A stretch of DNA of 64,000 nucleotides from Sulfurospirillum sp036802865 (lineage in GTDB: Bacteria; Campylobacterota; Campylobacteria; Campylobacterales; Sulfurospirillaceae), in contig NZ_DAIRVK010000002.1 in NCBI RefSeq assembly GCF_036802865.1, positions 186,001 through 250,000 of the forward strand. The letters run 5' to 3'. Shown here in pieces: positions 43,381 through 53,391 of the stretch. Numbering within the stretch: the first letter of the stretch is position 1; every line of letters begins with the position of its first letter. The notes under the pieces are model-generated. The model had not been told where the DNA came from. It searched no databases and saw only the letters and a list, made by a program, of their open reading frames with translations. Both the position numbers and the translations under genes were made by a program.

Positions 43381-44184
43381 ATGAAACATTGTTTAACCAT
43401 AGCAGGCTCAGACAGCTGTGGCGGAGCGGGCATTCAAGCCGATCTTAAAGCTTTTAGTGCCAATGGCACGTATGGCATGAGCGTTATAACCGCAATTACA
43501 GCGCAAAATACGCAAGGCGTTTTTGATGTTCAAGACATTAATCCTTCTGTGATTGCACACCAAATCGAAGCCATTTTTGATGACATTCGCGTGGATGCAG
43601 TCAAAATTGGGATGGTCTCCAGACCTGAAACAATCGAAATTATCGCACAGACGCTTAAAAAATACTCCTTACCCCCGCTTGTCATTGACCCTGTGATGAT
43701 TTCTAAAAGTGGGTATGACCTTTTGCAGCCTGAAGCCAAAAAAGCACTCATCGAAATTCTTTTACCGATGGCAACGCTTATCACTCCTAATCTTCCTGAA
43801 GCGGAAGTCATTGTAGGGTATACCATTGATACGATTGAGCTTATGAAAAAAGCTGCACTTGATTTGCACACATTAGGCTGTAAATATGTGCTAGTGAAAG
43901 GTGGACATTTGGAAAATGACGCTACCGATGTACTGTACGATGGATCACAATTTTATCTATTGCACTCTAAGCGTTTAGAGACTATTAACACGCATGGAAC
44001 AGGCTGTACACTCTCTTCAGCCATTGCCGCTAATCTTGCCAAAGGAATGAGTGTGAAAGAGGCTGTTGAGGCTGCAAAAGCGTATATCACTGAAGCGATC
44101 AAACATGGTTTTGTTCTTGGTCGTGGAGTGGGACCCGTACACCATTTTTATGAACTTTACACGAAAGCAGGAATTGAGTTATGA
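43381..44184 (+). CDS. thiD: Hydroxymethylpyrimidine (phosphate) kinase
   Basis: 267 residues. ThiD marks: TIAGSDSCGGAGIQADLKAF at the N-terminus, VDAVKIGMVS, VIDPVMISKSG, LITPNLPEAEVI, and HGTGCTLSSAIAANLAKG with the catalytic Cys region. Phosphorylates HMP and HMP-P in thiamine synthesis or salvage. GAGGA precedes the ATG. Its stop overlaps cytX by 4 bases. Controlled by the upstream TPP riboswitch. Confidence 0.93.
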   Translation: MKHCLTIAGSDSCGGAGIQADLKAFSANGTYGMSVITAITAQNTQGVFDVQDINPSVIAHQIEAIFDDIRVDAVKIGMVSRPETIEIIAQTLKKYSLPPLVIDPVMISKSGYDLLQPEAKKALIEILLPMATLITPNLPEAEVIVGYTIDTIELMKKAALDLHTLGCKYVLVKGGHLENDATDVLYDGSQFYLLHSKRLETINTHGTGCTLSSAIAANLAKGMSVKEAVEAAKAYITEAIKHGFVLGRGVGPVHHFYELYTKAGIEL

Positions 44185-45392
44185 TGGAAGAAAAAACAAA
44201 GTTAAGTGGTTTTGGCCTTTTCACTCTTTGGTTTGGTGCCGCTGTTTCGATGGCGGAGATATTTACAGGGGGTCTTTTAGCACCTTTAGGCTTTAGTGAG
44301 GGCTTAAAAGCAATTCTTTTAGGTCATTTCATTGGTGGTGTTATACTCATTTTGGGTGGCTACATCGGCGCCAAAAGTAAGCTTCCTGCCATCATGTCAA
44401 CGCGTATCTCCTTTGGTCGTTATGGTTCATACCTTTTTTCACTACTCAATGTGCTTCAGCTCATTGGTTGGACAGCAGTAATGATCATCTCTGGTGGTCG
44501 TGCGGCTAATGAATTGGGTATTAGCTTGTTTGGATTTGATAGCCTCAATACATGGGCGATTGCCATCGGCATTTTTATAGGACTTTGGATTTGGCTTGGG
44601 AAAGTTGGTTTTCAAAAGCTCAACGTCATAGCAGTCGTACTTCTTTTTGCGCTCACATTGGTTTTATGTGGTGTTGTTTTTCAAGAAGGAAGTATTTTTC
44701 AAGTAAAGCCAACGGGTGAAATGAGCTTTGGCTCTGCATTAGAACTGAGTGTCATTATGCCACTTTCGTGGTTACCCTTAATTTCAGATTATACACGCTT
44801 TGCTCACACTAAAAAAAGTGGACTTCTAGGAAGTTTTACGGGCTATTTTATCGGTAGCTCTTTGATGTATGCTCTGGGGCTAGCCATTGCGTTGTATGCC
44901 CAAGATGCAAGTGTGGGGACGATGATGATGGCGCTTAATTTAGGGTTTGCCGCGTTGGGAATTGTCCTACTCTCTACCATTACGACTACATTTTTAGACG
45001 CATACTCCGCGGGTGTTACATTTACCAATATTTTTCCACAAATGAGTGAACGTAAAATTGCCTTTGTCATGGCAGTTATTGGTCTTGTTGTCGCTCTATT
45101 TACTCCCGTTGAGCAGTATGAGAATTTTTTATATGCGATTGGTTCAGTTTTTGGACCATTGTTTGCCATTGTACTCAGCGATTATTTCATCTTTAAAAAA
45201 GAGCAGATAGAACCCACATTGGCGTTACATGTCGGCTCACTTTTAGTATGGATAATAGGTGTAGTGTTGTACTATCAGTTCATAACGCTTGACCTCTCTT
45301 TAGGTTCAACCCTTCCTACGATGCTTGCAACGAGCATTATTTTTATCATCACTAAAAAGGTTATGACATCATGGACATTAAAGAGCAAATAA
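44181..45392 (+). CDS. cytX: CytX-type hydroxymethylpyrimidine permease
   Basis: 403 residues, about 12 membrane segments, NCS1 family (cytosine/purine permeases): FTLWFGAAVSMAEIFTGG, LPLISDYTRFAHTKK. CytX is usually encoded in TPP-regulated operons and imports HMP. Starts by ATGA overlap with thiD and overlaps thiM by 22 bases. Together thiD-cytX-thiM make a salvage operon for both halves of thiamine. Confidence 0.88.
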   Translation: MMEEKTKLSGFGLFTLWFGAAVSMAEIFTGGLLAPLGFSEGLKAILLGHFIGGVILILGGYIGAKSKLPAIMSTRISFGRYGSYLFSLLNVLQLIGWTAVMIISGGRAANELGISLFGFDSLNTWAIAIGIFIGLWIWLGKVGFQKLNVIAVVLLFALTLVLCGVVFQEGSIFQVKPTGEMSFGSALELSVIMPLSWLPLISDYTRFAHTKKSGLLGSFTGYFIGSSLMYALGLAIALYAQDASVGTMMMALNLGFAALGIVLLSTITTTFLDAYSAGVTFTNIFPQMSERKIAFVMAVIGLVVALFTPVEQYENFLYAIGSVFGPLFAIVLSDYFIFKKEQIEPTLALHVGSLLVWIIGVVLYYQFITLDLSLGSTLPTMLATSIIFIITKKVMTSWTLKSK

Positions 45393-46174
45393 AGGCTATT
45401 TTTGAGTCACTTGAGACTAAAAAAGCGCTCATACATCATATTACTAATTATGTGACAGTCAATGACTGTGCCAATGTCGTTTTAGCGATTGGTGCATCGC
45501 CGATTATGGCAGATGAAGTACGTGAAGTAAGCGCAATGGTAAGCATATGTGATGCGTTGGTTTTGAACATTGGTACTGCCAATGAGCGAACCATCGATGC
45601 AATGCTAGAAGCGGGTAAAACGGCAAATGCGAAAGGCATTCCTCTTGTGCTAGATCCCGTAGGCGTGGGTGCTACACCGTTTCGTCATGAAAGTGTCGAA
45701 AAGCTCATGGAAGCTTTGACGTTTAGTATCATCAGAGGCAATATGGCAGAGATCAAAACGATTGCTGGGCTTGAAGCAAAAAGTGCTGGTGTTGATTCGT
45801 TGGAAGAGGAGAGCGATGGTTCACTTATTGCTCAAAAACTGGCTAAGAAGCTTGGTTGTGTCATTGCCATTACAGGTAAAATTGACATTGTCTCTGATGG
45901 AACTGTTTGCTTCGCGCTTGAAAATGGCGATGTCGCTTTGACCAACATTACAGGAACAGGGTGCATGAGCACGTCGCTCATCGGCAGTTTTTTAGGTGCT
46001 TCAAAAAATGCACTTGGAAGTGCCATTGCAGCCATTTTGACAATGTCCATTGCTGGTGAAATTGCCGACAAAAGCAAAGGTATGGGCACTTTTCATACTT
46101 CACTGATGGATGCCATTAGTCAAATGAATGCTGACACTGTTATTCAAAGAGGTAAGATAAGCCTCATTAAATAA
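45371..46174 (+). CDS. thiM: Hydroxyethylthiazole kinase
   Basis: 267 residues. ThiM marks: LIHHITNYVTVNDCANVVLAIGASPIMAD (split motif), NIGTANERTIDAMLEAG, VLDPVGVGATPFR, IIRGNMAEIKTIAG and ITGTGCMSTSLIGSF with the conserved Cys. Phosphorylates the thiazole alcohol for thiamine salvage. Third gene of the riboswitch operon. Confidence 0.93.
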   Translation: MDIKEQIKAIFESLETKKALIHHITNYVTVNDCANVVLAIGASPIMADEVREVSAMVSICDALVLNIGTANERTIDAMLEAGKTANAKGIPLVLDPVGVGATPFRHESVEKLMEALTFSIIRGNMAEIKTIAGLEAKSAGVDSLEEESDGSLIAQKLAKKLGCVIAITGKIDIVSDGTVCFALENGDVALTNITGTGCMSTSLIGSFLGASKNALGSAIAAILTMSIAGEIADKSKGMGTFHTSLMDAISQMNADTVIQRGKISLIK

Positions 46175-46249
46175 TAAAAATTATTATTTAATATATATTT
46201 TAGTTTTTTGCTTGTAAGATTTCTTCATATAAAATCAAAGGAGTCAAGC

Positions 46250-46765
46250 ATGGCAAGAGTTGGAAATTCCATTATCAAAGGGATTGAGGTTCAAGAGATC
46301 ATCACCACCCTCAATCGTGCATATGCGGATGAATGGTTGGCGTATTATCAGTACTTTATTGAGTCTAAAGTTGTTAAAGGATTGATGAAAGATGCAGCGA
46401 TTGCAGAACTTGTCCAACATGCTGCGGATGAGCTTCGTCATGCGACAATGGTAGCAGATCGAATCATCCAGCTTGGTGGCTCACCACTACTTCATCCTTC
46501 CGATTGGCTCAAACAGACAAACTGTGGTTACGATGCTCCTAATGATTTTGATGTCGTCGCAGTTTTAAAAGATGCTATTAAAGGTGAGCAGTGTGCTATT
46601 GCGACGTATTCTAATATCGTCGATCTCACTCGGAACAAAGACATCGTCACGTATGACATGGTGTCTCAAATATTGGCGGATGAAGTTATGCATGAAGAAG
46701 ACCTTCAAAACTTGCACGATGACATCACTGAATTTATCAGTGATCTTAAAAAATCAATGCAATAA
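46250..46765 (+). CDS. Ferritin-like/bacterioferritin-like protein
   Basis: The ATG at 46250 (MARVGNSI) has AAAGGAG upstream; the frame opens at 46208. 171 residues forming a four-helix bundle: first ligand Glu in YADEWLAYYQYF, DELRHATMVADRI, KGEQCAIATYSNI and ADEVMHEEDLQ supply the E and E-x-x-H carboxylate-His ligands of a diiron site. Likely iron storage or peroxide protection; narrower function is not clear. Confidence 0.8.
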   Translation: MARVGNSIIKGIEVQEIITTLNRAYADEWLAYYQYFIESKVVKGLMKDAAIAELVQHAADELRHATMVADRIIQLGGSPLLHPSDWLKQTNCGYDAPNDFDVVAVLKDAIKGEQCAIATYSNIVDLTRNKDIVTYDMVSQILADEVMHEEDLQNLHDDITEFISDLKKSMQ

Positions 46766-46806
46766 AAGAAGAGTAGGTATAGTTGGTTTATATCATGTTG
46801 AATCAT

Positions 46807-47097
46807 CTATACTTTCTCATCAGACTCTTCAAAAAATTCTTTTACATTAATATCAAGTACTTTAGCAATTTTATAAAGATGTTCGATCGAAAATTTAATA
46901 TTTTTATAGCCTGATTCTGCACCCGCAATAAGAGAAGTTGATTTAAATCCAATGTAGTAAGAAAGTTCTAATTGGCTCAGACCTTTCTCTTGTCGTAAGC
47001 ATTGAACTTTTCGTCCCAATTTTCTGTGAAAAATCTCAATTTCATGTTTATCACATTCAATCGATAACATATCAATACTGCTAGATTCTTTTGTCAT
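46807..47097 (-). CDS. XRE-family helix-turn-helix regulator
   Basis: 96 residues. HTH at about 28-85: LGRKVQCLRQEKGLSQLELSYYIGF, then STSLIAGAESGYKNIKFSIEHLYKIAKVLDI. No sensor domain. It is convergent with the ferritin-like gene and divergent from the chemoreceptor at 47384, whose 286-base upstream region (47098-47383) has no convincing gene. Confidence 0.8.
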   Translation of the reverse strand: MTKESSSIDMLSIECDKHEIEIFHRKLGRKVQCLRQEKGLSQLELSYYIGFKSTSLIAGAESGYKNIKFSIEHLYKIAKVLDINVKEFFEESDEKV

Positions 47098-47383
47098 AAG
47101 GCTTGACGCTCTATTGTTGTAGATTGTTTGAGCAAGTTTAATCCGTTATACTTTAGTTGACAATCTATCAGGATAGAGTTAATGATGTTAAACCTAATAT
47201 TCCTGTAATTTTTCACATAATTGCGTATAAATTCAGGTGTTATTTTAAGATAATTTTTTGTTTCCGTAAAGAGATGGCATTCATGCAGAGAAAAAACTTC
47301 ATAACTTATACAATTTACTTCATATTCTCTTATCAAAATCAGTATTCCATTTATATTTAACAATTTAAAAAGGGGAAAATAGA

Positions 47384-48991
47384 ATGAGTATATCAAAACA
47401 GTTGATGAGCATGCTAGCCATTGCCATCTTGGGAATTATTGCTGTCTTTAGCATTGGCATGAATAAGATGGAAAATGTGTATGAAAAAGCTAATACATGT
47501 AATATCAACTCATTACCAAGTATCTTATTTATAGGAGATCTTCAACAATCAATGTATCGTATTCGTCTAACAATTTGGGAACATATTGCCTTTACAGATA
47601 AAGAGCATATGAAACAGCTTGATGAAAAATATTTAAAATATAAAGCTGAATTTGAAAAAACATATAAGAGTTATGAAGCACTTCTTTCTGATGAAAAAGA
47701 TAAAGAGCTTTATGCAAAAGAAAAAGAGTATTTTACGCAATACAGTGCCTTTATAGAAAAATTGCTGAAAATTTCTTCTCAAAATAAAAAAGAAGAAGCA
47801 CGCGATTTTATTCTAGCAAATCGTACAATTGCACAAAATATGACACAAACACTTGAAGAGCATATGTCATACAACCAACAATTAGCCGATAAAGATTCCA
47901 AAAATGCTGTAGTAGAAAAGAATAGTGCAACAACGATGATGATAGGCTTGTCGCTCTTGGTTGCTCTTGGAGTTATTATTTTAAGTTTTGTCATCCGTAA
48001 CAACATTATGCATGGAGTTTCCCTGATTCGCGATAGTATTTCAGGCTTTGTGAGTACTAAAAACCTAAAATTTAGAATCAATTATGGTAAAAAGAATGAA
48101 ATACAAGATATTGTCAATAGCTTCAATGATTTGGTAACAACCTTAGAAGTCATCATTGAAGATGTCAAACATTCATCCAATGAGAATGCCTCTGTATCGC
48201 ATGAGCTTAGCACCACCAGTATGCAAATAGGAAGAAATGCTGAACACAGTACCACCATTGTGAACAATACCATTGAAGAGATTGTGGCAATTAAAACCTT
48301 TGTTCAAGAAACTGCGGTACTTTCTGAGTCTATGAAAAAAAGCATTGGCATAGCAGGAGATAAACTGGAATCGGCTAAAAATGAAGTCATTAAACTGAAA
48401 GATGAAGTAGAACTTGCCAGTGAAGAAGAGACAGCCCTTGCACAACAATTAGAGCAAATGAGTAAAGATGCGGAACAAGTGAAACAAATTCTAACCGTTA
48501 TTTCAGACATTGCAGACCAAACCAATCTTCTTGCACTTAATGCCGCTATTGAGGCCGCACGTGCGGGTGAACATGGTCGTGGCTTTGCCGTTGTAGCGGA
48601 TGAAGTTCGTAAGTTAGCAGAACGCACACAATCTTCTTTAAATGAGATCAATGCAACGATTAATATCATCGTTCAGTCCATTGTTAATTCATCCGATAAA
48701 ATGACAAAAAATGCTCAAAATATTAGACGCTTAGCAACGGTTTCTACAACGGTTGAAGAGACGATTATCTCAACGACCAGCGTTATGGGAGAAAGTGTGG
48801 CATCTGTCACACTTAGTGCTAGTAATTCCAATAAAATAGCCAAAGATACGGATAAGATTGTTGATCTTGTGACTAATATTAACGCTATCACCAGTGAAAA
48901 TGCTAGAAGTGTAGAAGAGATTGCCAGTGCTGCAGATCATCTCTCTAAATTGGCTGAAAATCTTAACCAAAAATTGAGTCAATTCCAATAA
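47384..48991 (+). CDS. Methyl-accepting chemotaxis protein with 4HB-type sensor
   Basis: 535 residues: TM1 at about 9-28, a periplasmic four-helix-bundle sensor (about 30-185, all helical with LQQSMYRIRLTIWEHI), TM2 at about 188-208, HAMP (210-265), and the signalling domain with DQTNLLALNAAIEA, ARAGEHGRGFAVVADEVRKLAERTQ. Ligand unknown; 4HB domains sense small metabolites. Next gene is also a chemoreceptor but has its own leader. Confidence 0.92.
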   Translation: MSISKQLMSMLAIAILGIIAVFSIGMNKMENVYEKANTCNINSLPSILFIGDLQQSMYRIRLTIWEHIAFTDKEHMKQLDEKYLKYKAEFEKTYKSYEALLSDEKDKELYAKEKEYFTQYSAFIEKLLKISSQNKKEEARDFILANRTIAQNMTQTLEEHMSYNQQLADKDSKNAVVEKNSATTMMIGLSLLVALGVIILSFVIRNNIMHGVSLIRDSISGFVSTKNLKFRINYGKKNEIQDIVNSFNDLVTTLEVIIEDVKHSSNENASVSHELSTTSMQIGRNAEHSTTIVNNTIEEIVAIKTFVQETAVLSESMKKSIGIAGDKLESAKNEVIKLKDEVELASEEETALAQQLEQMSKDAEQVKQILTVISDIADQTNLLALNAAIEAARAGEHGRGFAVVADEVRKLAERTQSSLNEINATINIIVQSIVNSSDKMTKNAQNIRRLATVSTTVEETIISTTSVMGESVASVTLSASNSNKIAKDTDKIVDLVTNINAITSENARSVEEIASAADHLSKLAENLNQKLSQFQ

Positions 48992-49189
48992 TTCCTATAA
49001 TTGTTCCAATGGTTTTATAAAATTAAAAACCATTGGAATCTCGTCTTACTATACTTTAAAAATCGTTCCAAATCTTCACATTAGTGGATTAAATAACTTC
49101 ATAATGCTAAGTTATTTATAAAATATAAGGAATATTAGGGAAATGATTTGATAAAATTCCAGTTAAATTTTTATAAAAAGGGCACAGGA

Positions 49190-50293
49190 ATGTTTGGACG
49201 TAGCAAACTAGTATTGCAAGAGAGCAATGAACAACTCACTCAGGAGAACACACGCCTTAAGGAAGAAAACGAACATTTACAAAAGAAGTTAGAAATGCTA
49301 CTTCAAGCGGAGTCAGATACACAAATGACACTCAGCGAAAATCGCTTAAAAACAGAACTGATTAATACAATGCTTGGTGGATGTGGTAACAGTGTTAAAG
49401 AGATTCAACATGACATCGAACAAAACTTAGAAGCTTCCAAAGAGATTGTCCAAATCAGCGGAACAACCGTGGAGAGCATTACAAGTCTTAATGCCATCTC
49501 AAATAGCCTGTTAACCTCACTTTCACAGATTTCTCACTCTGCTGTGGAGTCGCGCCAGATGGCTGAAAATTTACACCGTAGTGTTGATGAAATTGCTAGT
49601 GTTATCAACCTTATTAAAGATATTTCAGACCAAACCAATTTATTAGCGCTGAATGCAGCCATCGAAGCAGCCCGTGCGGGTGAGCATGGACGCGGTTTTG
49701 CTGTTGTTGCTGATGAAGTCCGCAAACTTGCAGAACGTACACAAAAAGCGACTGCCGAAGTGGAAATGAACATCAACGTTCTCAAACAAAATGCCAACTT
49801 AATGTTTAAACAAAACGAAGAAGTGGAATCTGTTGCTGTCGAATCAAATCAGCACATCGAAAACTTTAAAATCGAATTTGACGTCTTACAAAACAGTGCA
49901 ACTACCATTCAAAATGACTCTCAAAATATTAGTTTTGAAGTCTTTACTGCACTTGCAAAACTTGACCATGTTCTCTTTAAAGTTTCTGGATACGGCTCTG
50001 TTTTTGATAAAGAGCATAAAGAGTTAAGTGACCATACCAATTGCCGTTTAGGAAAATGGTATGCAGGTGTCGGTAAAGAGAATTTTAGTGCAACAACAGC
50101 GTTTAAAGCTTTAGAAGAACCCCATAAAATCGTACATGGTGAGATCAATCAAGCGATTAAATGCGTTCGAGAAGGAACCTGTTTAAATGATATTAATATC
50201 GTCATAAACCACTTTGCAACAGCGGAAGAGTCTTCTAAAAAACTCTTTGGTTTACTCAATCAAATGTTGCAAGAAAAAAAACAAAATTCATAG
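49190..50293 (+). CDS. Soluble chemoreceptor with C-terminal CZB zinc-binding domain
   Basis: Start at the ATG at 49190 (MFGRSKLVLQ) with ACAGGA upstream. 367 residues, no membrane segment. N-terminal coiled coil (5-50), signalling domain with DQTNLLALNAAIEA and AERTQ, then CZB domain (about 265-355) with LDHVLFKVSGYG, HTNCRLGKWYAG and PHKIVHGEINQAI, giving the 3His/1Cys zinc site. CZB chemoreceptors in Helicobacter and others sense zinc or hypochlorous acid. Confidence 0.9.
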   Translation: MFGRSKLVLQESNEQLTQENTRLKEENEHLQKKLEMLLQAESDTQMTLSENRLKTELINTMLGGCGNSVKEIQHDIEQNLEASKEIVQISGTTVESITSLNAISNSLLTSLSQISHSAVESRQMAENLHRSVDEIASVINLIKDISDQTNLLALNAAIEAARAGEHGRGFAVVADEVRKLAERTQKATAEVEMNINVLKQNANLMFKQNEEVESVAVESNQHIENFKIEFDVLQNSATTIQNDSQNISFEVFTALAKLDHVLFKVSGYGSVFDKEHKELSDHTNCRLGKWYAGVGKENFSATTAFKALEEPHKIVHGEINQAIKCVREGTCLNDINIVINHFATAEESSKKLFGLLNQMLQEKKQNS

Positions 50294-50302
50294 GAATCGT
50301 AC

Positions 50303-51043
50303 TTGAAGTTTGAGTTTTTAGGAACAGCAGATACAGGCGGAATTCCACGGCATCAATGCCATTGTATGATTTGTGAAGAAGCCAGAACAAAGGGCATAAA
50401 CAACCGTTCTACCAGTGCATTTTTGGAGTTAGATGATGGCAGTGTCATACTCTTTGATGCAGGGTATGATACGGTGTGTGACAGGTTTAATACCACACGT
50501 ATTCGAGCGGTTTTTCTCACACATTTTCATGCCGATCATTGTTTGGGCTTAATTCGCTTACGCAAATCAGTCGATGGTATTAACTGTTATATTCCCGATG
50601 ATACGCAAGGCTTTGGTGATCTTTTTATGCATAAAGATTCGATAAATTATCAAGTACTTGAGCCTTTTGAATCTATTGAAATTGAAGGCATTAAAATTGT
50701 TGCTGTGCCCTTAATTCATTCAAAGCTTACGCATGGCTATGTTTTCTTTACAAAGAACAATGTTGTAGCGTATTTGACAGATTGTGCAAGCATCCCTGCT
50801 GCATCACTTGCTTATTTGCAAAGTCAAACGATAGATCATCTTTTTATAGATGCGGCTTATTCGCCATCTTTTGAGTCGAAAAAGCATTTAAATTGGGAGA
50901 GTGCAAGAGAGTATATTGATCAAATTAGCCCTAAAAATGGCTATTTTATTCATGCAAGTTGTCAAACACTTTTACCACTTTATAAAAGCAGTAAAAGTTT
51001 GAAATACCCTTATATTGACAAGGGATTTCGTATCGAGGTGTGA
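50303..51043 (+). CDS. PhnP-like metallo-beta-lactamase-fold hydrolase
   Basis: 246 residues from a TTG start with GGA upstream. HxHxDH motif in LTHFHADHC, Asp in LTDCASI, His in IHASCQ, and the N-terminal cysteine/histidine cluster GGIPRHQCHCMICEE that resembles the structural zinc site of PhnP. Probable phosphodiesterase on cyclic nucleotides or cyclic phosphates; no phosphonate genes are nearby. Confidence 0.8.
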   Translation: MKFEFLGTADTGGIPRHQCHCMICEEARTKGINNRSTSAFLELDDGSVILFDAGYDTVCDRFNTTRIRAVFLTHFHADHCLGLIRLRKSVDGINCYIPDDTQGFGDLFMHKDSINYQVLEPFESIEIEGIKIVAVPLIHSKLTHGYVFFTKNNVVAYLTDCASIPAASLAYLQSQTIDHLFIDAAYSPSFESKKHLNWESAREYIDQISPKNGYFIHASCQTLLPLYKSSKSLKYPYIDKGFRIEV

Positions 51044-51049
51044 AGAGGT

Positions 51050-51349
51050 TTACTCTTCATCCTCATCATCTTCAAAACCTTCTTCACTATCTTCTTCTTC
51101 AAAGTAGATGTTGTCTTCGTTGCCATCATAGTTATAGTCGCTTTGATAGATTGGATCATTTTCTTCATCTTCATCAAAGTCTTCGTCCTCTAAATCCTCT
51201 TCATAGTCATCTTCGTTCATTAAAATATCTTCAACTTTGTCGAGAAATGCATCGACATCTCCTGTGAAGAGGTGTTCATAACGCATCGCATCGAGGATAA
51301 ATTCACTCGAACAACCGTTTTCAAGAAGGAGTTCTTTCAAGTCACGCAT
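51050..51349 (-). CDS. Highly acidic small protein
   Basis: 99 residues. The N-terminal third (LKELLLENGCSSEFILDAMRYEHLFTGDVDAFLDKVEDIL) is helical; the C-terminal half is nearly all Glu/Asp with Asn and Tyr and should be disordered. No known family. It lies between the PhnP-like gene (convergent, 6 bases) and the ABC-F gene (same direction, upstream). Confidence 0.55.
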   Translation of the reverse strand: MRDLKELLLENGCSSEFILDAMRYEHLFTGDVDAFLDKVEDILMNEDDYEEDLEDEDFDEDEENDPIYQSDYNYDGNEDNIYFEEEDSEEGFEDDEDEE

Positions 51350-51380
51350 ACTTTACCTTTGCTTTTTTCGAAATTCTACA

Positions 51381-53213
51381 CTAATTTTGGATGTTTTTCA
51401 ATTGCATTTCATAAGATTCGAAGAGCTCATCATGGGTTACATGCAATGTTTCAAATTGTTCATACAGTTTTTCGAGTGTTTCTTCATCTGCTTTGAGTTC
51501 TTTGGAAAGTCGTTGAAGTTCACCGATATCATTACCTGAAGAGCACGCAATTAAGGCTTCATTTTTTGTTTTCATTCCCTCTTCAAGTTTCAAAATCTTC
51601 GCTTCACACTGTTCTATCTGTTTTTTAAGAGGAGAGAGTTTATGACTTCTTTCTTGAATCAGTTTACTACGAAGTTTTTTGCTCTCGTTATAATCATTTG
51701 AAATGGCTTTTTTAGGGGTATTATCAACTTCTTCTTCCCAACCGATTTTTTCTAAAAATTCATCATAGTTTCCATCAAAAAATTCAGCTTTATCATGGTG
51801 AAAAATAATAAGAGCATCGGCGAGAGTTTTTAGCATCATTTCAGAGTGGGTGACAAGAATGGTGGAGCCTTCAAAATTTTTGATTGCTTCGGAAAGCGAG
51901 TCAATGGAGTACATGTCAAGGTGGTTTGTTGGTTCATCCAAAAAGAGAAGATTTGCAGGTGTCGCGATGATTTTCCCAAGCATAACACGGCTACGCTCAC
52001 CTCCTGAGAGGATACTAATCTCTTTTTCAGCCATTTTCCCGCTAAACATCATACCGCCACAAATAGCCCGAACACGCGTGATGCCAAGTAAAGGATCGAC
52101 TTCGTAAATCTCATCTATAATGTTGTTTTTATGATTGAGTCTTTGAATGTTCGTTTGCCCAAAATGTGCAAAAGCCGTTTCAGGGTGAAAGTTGAGTGTT
52201 CCTTGTTGTAAAGGTAATTCGCCCGCTAAAACATTGAGAAGGGTTGATTTTCCTTTGCCATTTTTACCAATGATTGCTAAGCATTTTCCCTTTTCAAGTT
52301 TAAACGAGAGGTTTTGAAAAAGAGGTTTGCTTGGATCATATCCAAAGCCAATATTTTGAGCATCAACGATAATCTTTGCAGGTGTTTTTTTGTAGTTAAA
52401 ATCAAACGAAAGATTGTTCTCTACTTCCAGATCATCCATCTCTCCCATTTTTTCGAGCTGTTTGGCTTTGCTTTGTGCCATCACAGCTTTTGAAGCGCGT
52501 GCTTTTTGGCGTGTTACAAAGTCTTCAAGTTCAGCACGTTTTTTATCAAGGTTGATTTTGGTTTTTAGGTATCGTTCATCATCTTCTTGTAGCTTGGAAT
52601 AGTATTTTGTGCTATTGCCTTCAATGATCATCAAGCTTTTGCGTCTAAGCCCCATTGTGTGGGTTGTTACTGCGTCCATAAAGTCACGATCGTGCGTGAT
52701 AAGAATAATTTCACCTTTAAACTCTCGAAGGAAGGTTTTTAGCCAGCGCATAGAGACAATATCAAGGTAGTTGGTTGGTTCATCCAGAAGTAAAAGCGAT
52801 GGATTGGTAGCAAGGAGTTTGACCAAATTGATACGAATTTGATAACCGCCTGAAAAACTCATCGGATCTTTATCTAAATCTTCAGCACTAAAACCAAGTC
52901 CAAAAAGCATCTTTTCAATTTTGTAAAGATCAAACGCTTCATCGCCATGCAAGGCCGAGGCACACTCTTCACGTACTGTTTTATGGGTAAATTTAATATG
53001 TTGAGCAAGCGTACCAATCGTATAGTTTTTTGGAATGAGAATATCGCCCTCATCGTGCTCTTCTTCTTTTAATAAGATTTTGAAGAGGGTTGATTTACCT
53101 GAGCCATTGCGCCCGACAAAGCCTATTTTATTGCCTTTTGCAAGGGTAAAACTAATGTTTTCAAAAAGGGTTTGTGCCCCAAAGTGTTTAGAAAGATTTG
53201 TGACTTGAATCAT
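51381..53213 (-). CDS. ABC-F family ATPase
   Basis: 610 residues with two ABC domains and no membrane part. First: GFVGRNGSGKSTL, FSGGYQIRINL, LLLLDEPTNYLD. Second: AIIGKNGKGKSTLL, LSGGERSRVMLGK, LLFLDEPTNHLD. Linker rich in charged helix (about 215-275) and a coiled-coil C-terminus (about 530-610). ABC-F proteins act on the ribosome; this one is of the Uup/EttA-like housekeeping type, no sign of antibiotic-resistance loops. Confidence 0.9.
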   Translation of the reverse strand: MIQVTNLSKHFGAQTLFENISFTLAKGNKIGFVGRNGSGKSTLFKILLKEEEHDEGDILIPKNYTIGTLAQHIKFTHKTVREECASALHGDEAFDLYKIEKMLFGLGFSAEDLDKDPMSFSGGYQIRINLVKLLATNPSLLLLDEPTNYLDIVSMRWLKTFLREFKGEIILITHDRDFMDAVTTHTMGLRRKSLMIIEGNSTKYYSKLQEDDERYLKTKINLDKKRAELEDFVTRQKARASKAVMAQSKAKQLEKMGEMDDLEVENNLSFDFNYKKTPAKIIVDAQNIGFGYDPSKPLFQNLSFKLEKGKCLAIIGKNGKGKSTLLNVLAGELPLQQGTLNFHPETAFAHFGQTNIQRLNHKNNIIDEIYEVDPLLGITRVRAICGGMMFSGKMAEKEISILSGGERSRVMLGKIIATPANLLFLDEPTNHLDMYSIDSLSEAIKNFEGSTILVTHSEMMLKTLADALIIFHHDKAEFFDGNYDEFLEKIGWEEEVDNTPKKAISNDYNESKKLRSKLIQERSHKLSPLKKQIEQCEAKILKLEEGMKTKNEALIACSSGNDIGELQRLSKELKADEETLEKLYEQFETLHVTHDELFESYEMQLKNIQN

Positions 53214-53391
53214 AAGGAAAACTCATTATATGTAAAAATTTTTAGCCTCAATAAGGCCGTGTTATTATAAAAAAAGTTATGCAAGAACTTGATTAAAGTG
53301 CTAAGAAAAACTTTCTAAAAGAGTTCAAAACGTGGAAATCTTTAGCACTATATCCGGTTATTGTAGCTTTAAAAGCGCCAAAAGATAACCA

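Noticed and set aside
47094..47396. 100-codon minus-strand frame overlapping the XRE gene start and chemoreceptor leader
   Set aside because: AT-rich, overlaps the regulator gene by 4 bases and the chemoreceptor start, shows no domain or credible ribosome site; the stretch more likely holds promoters.
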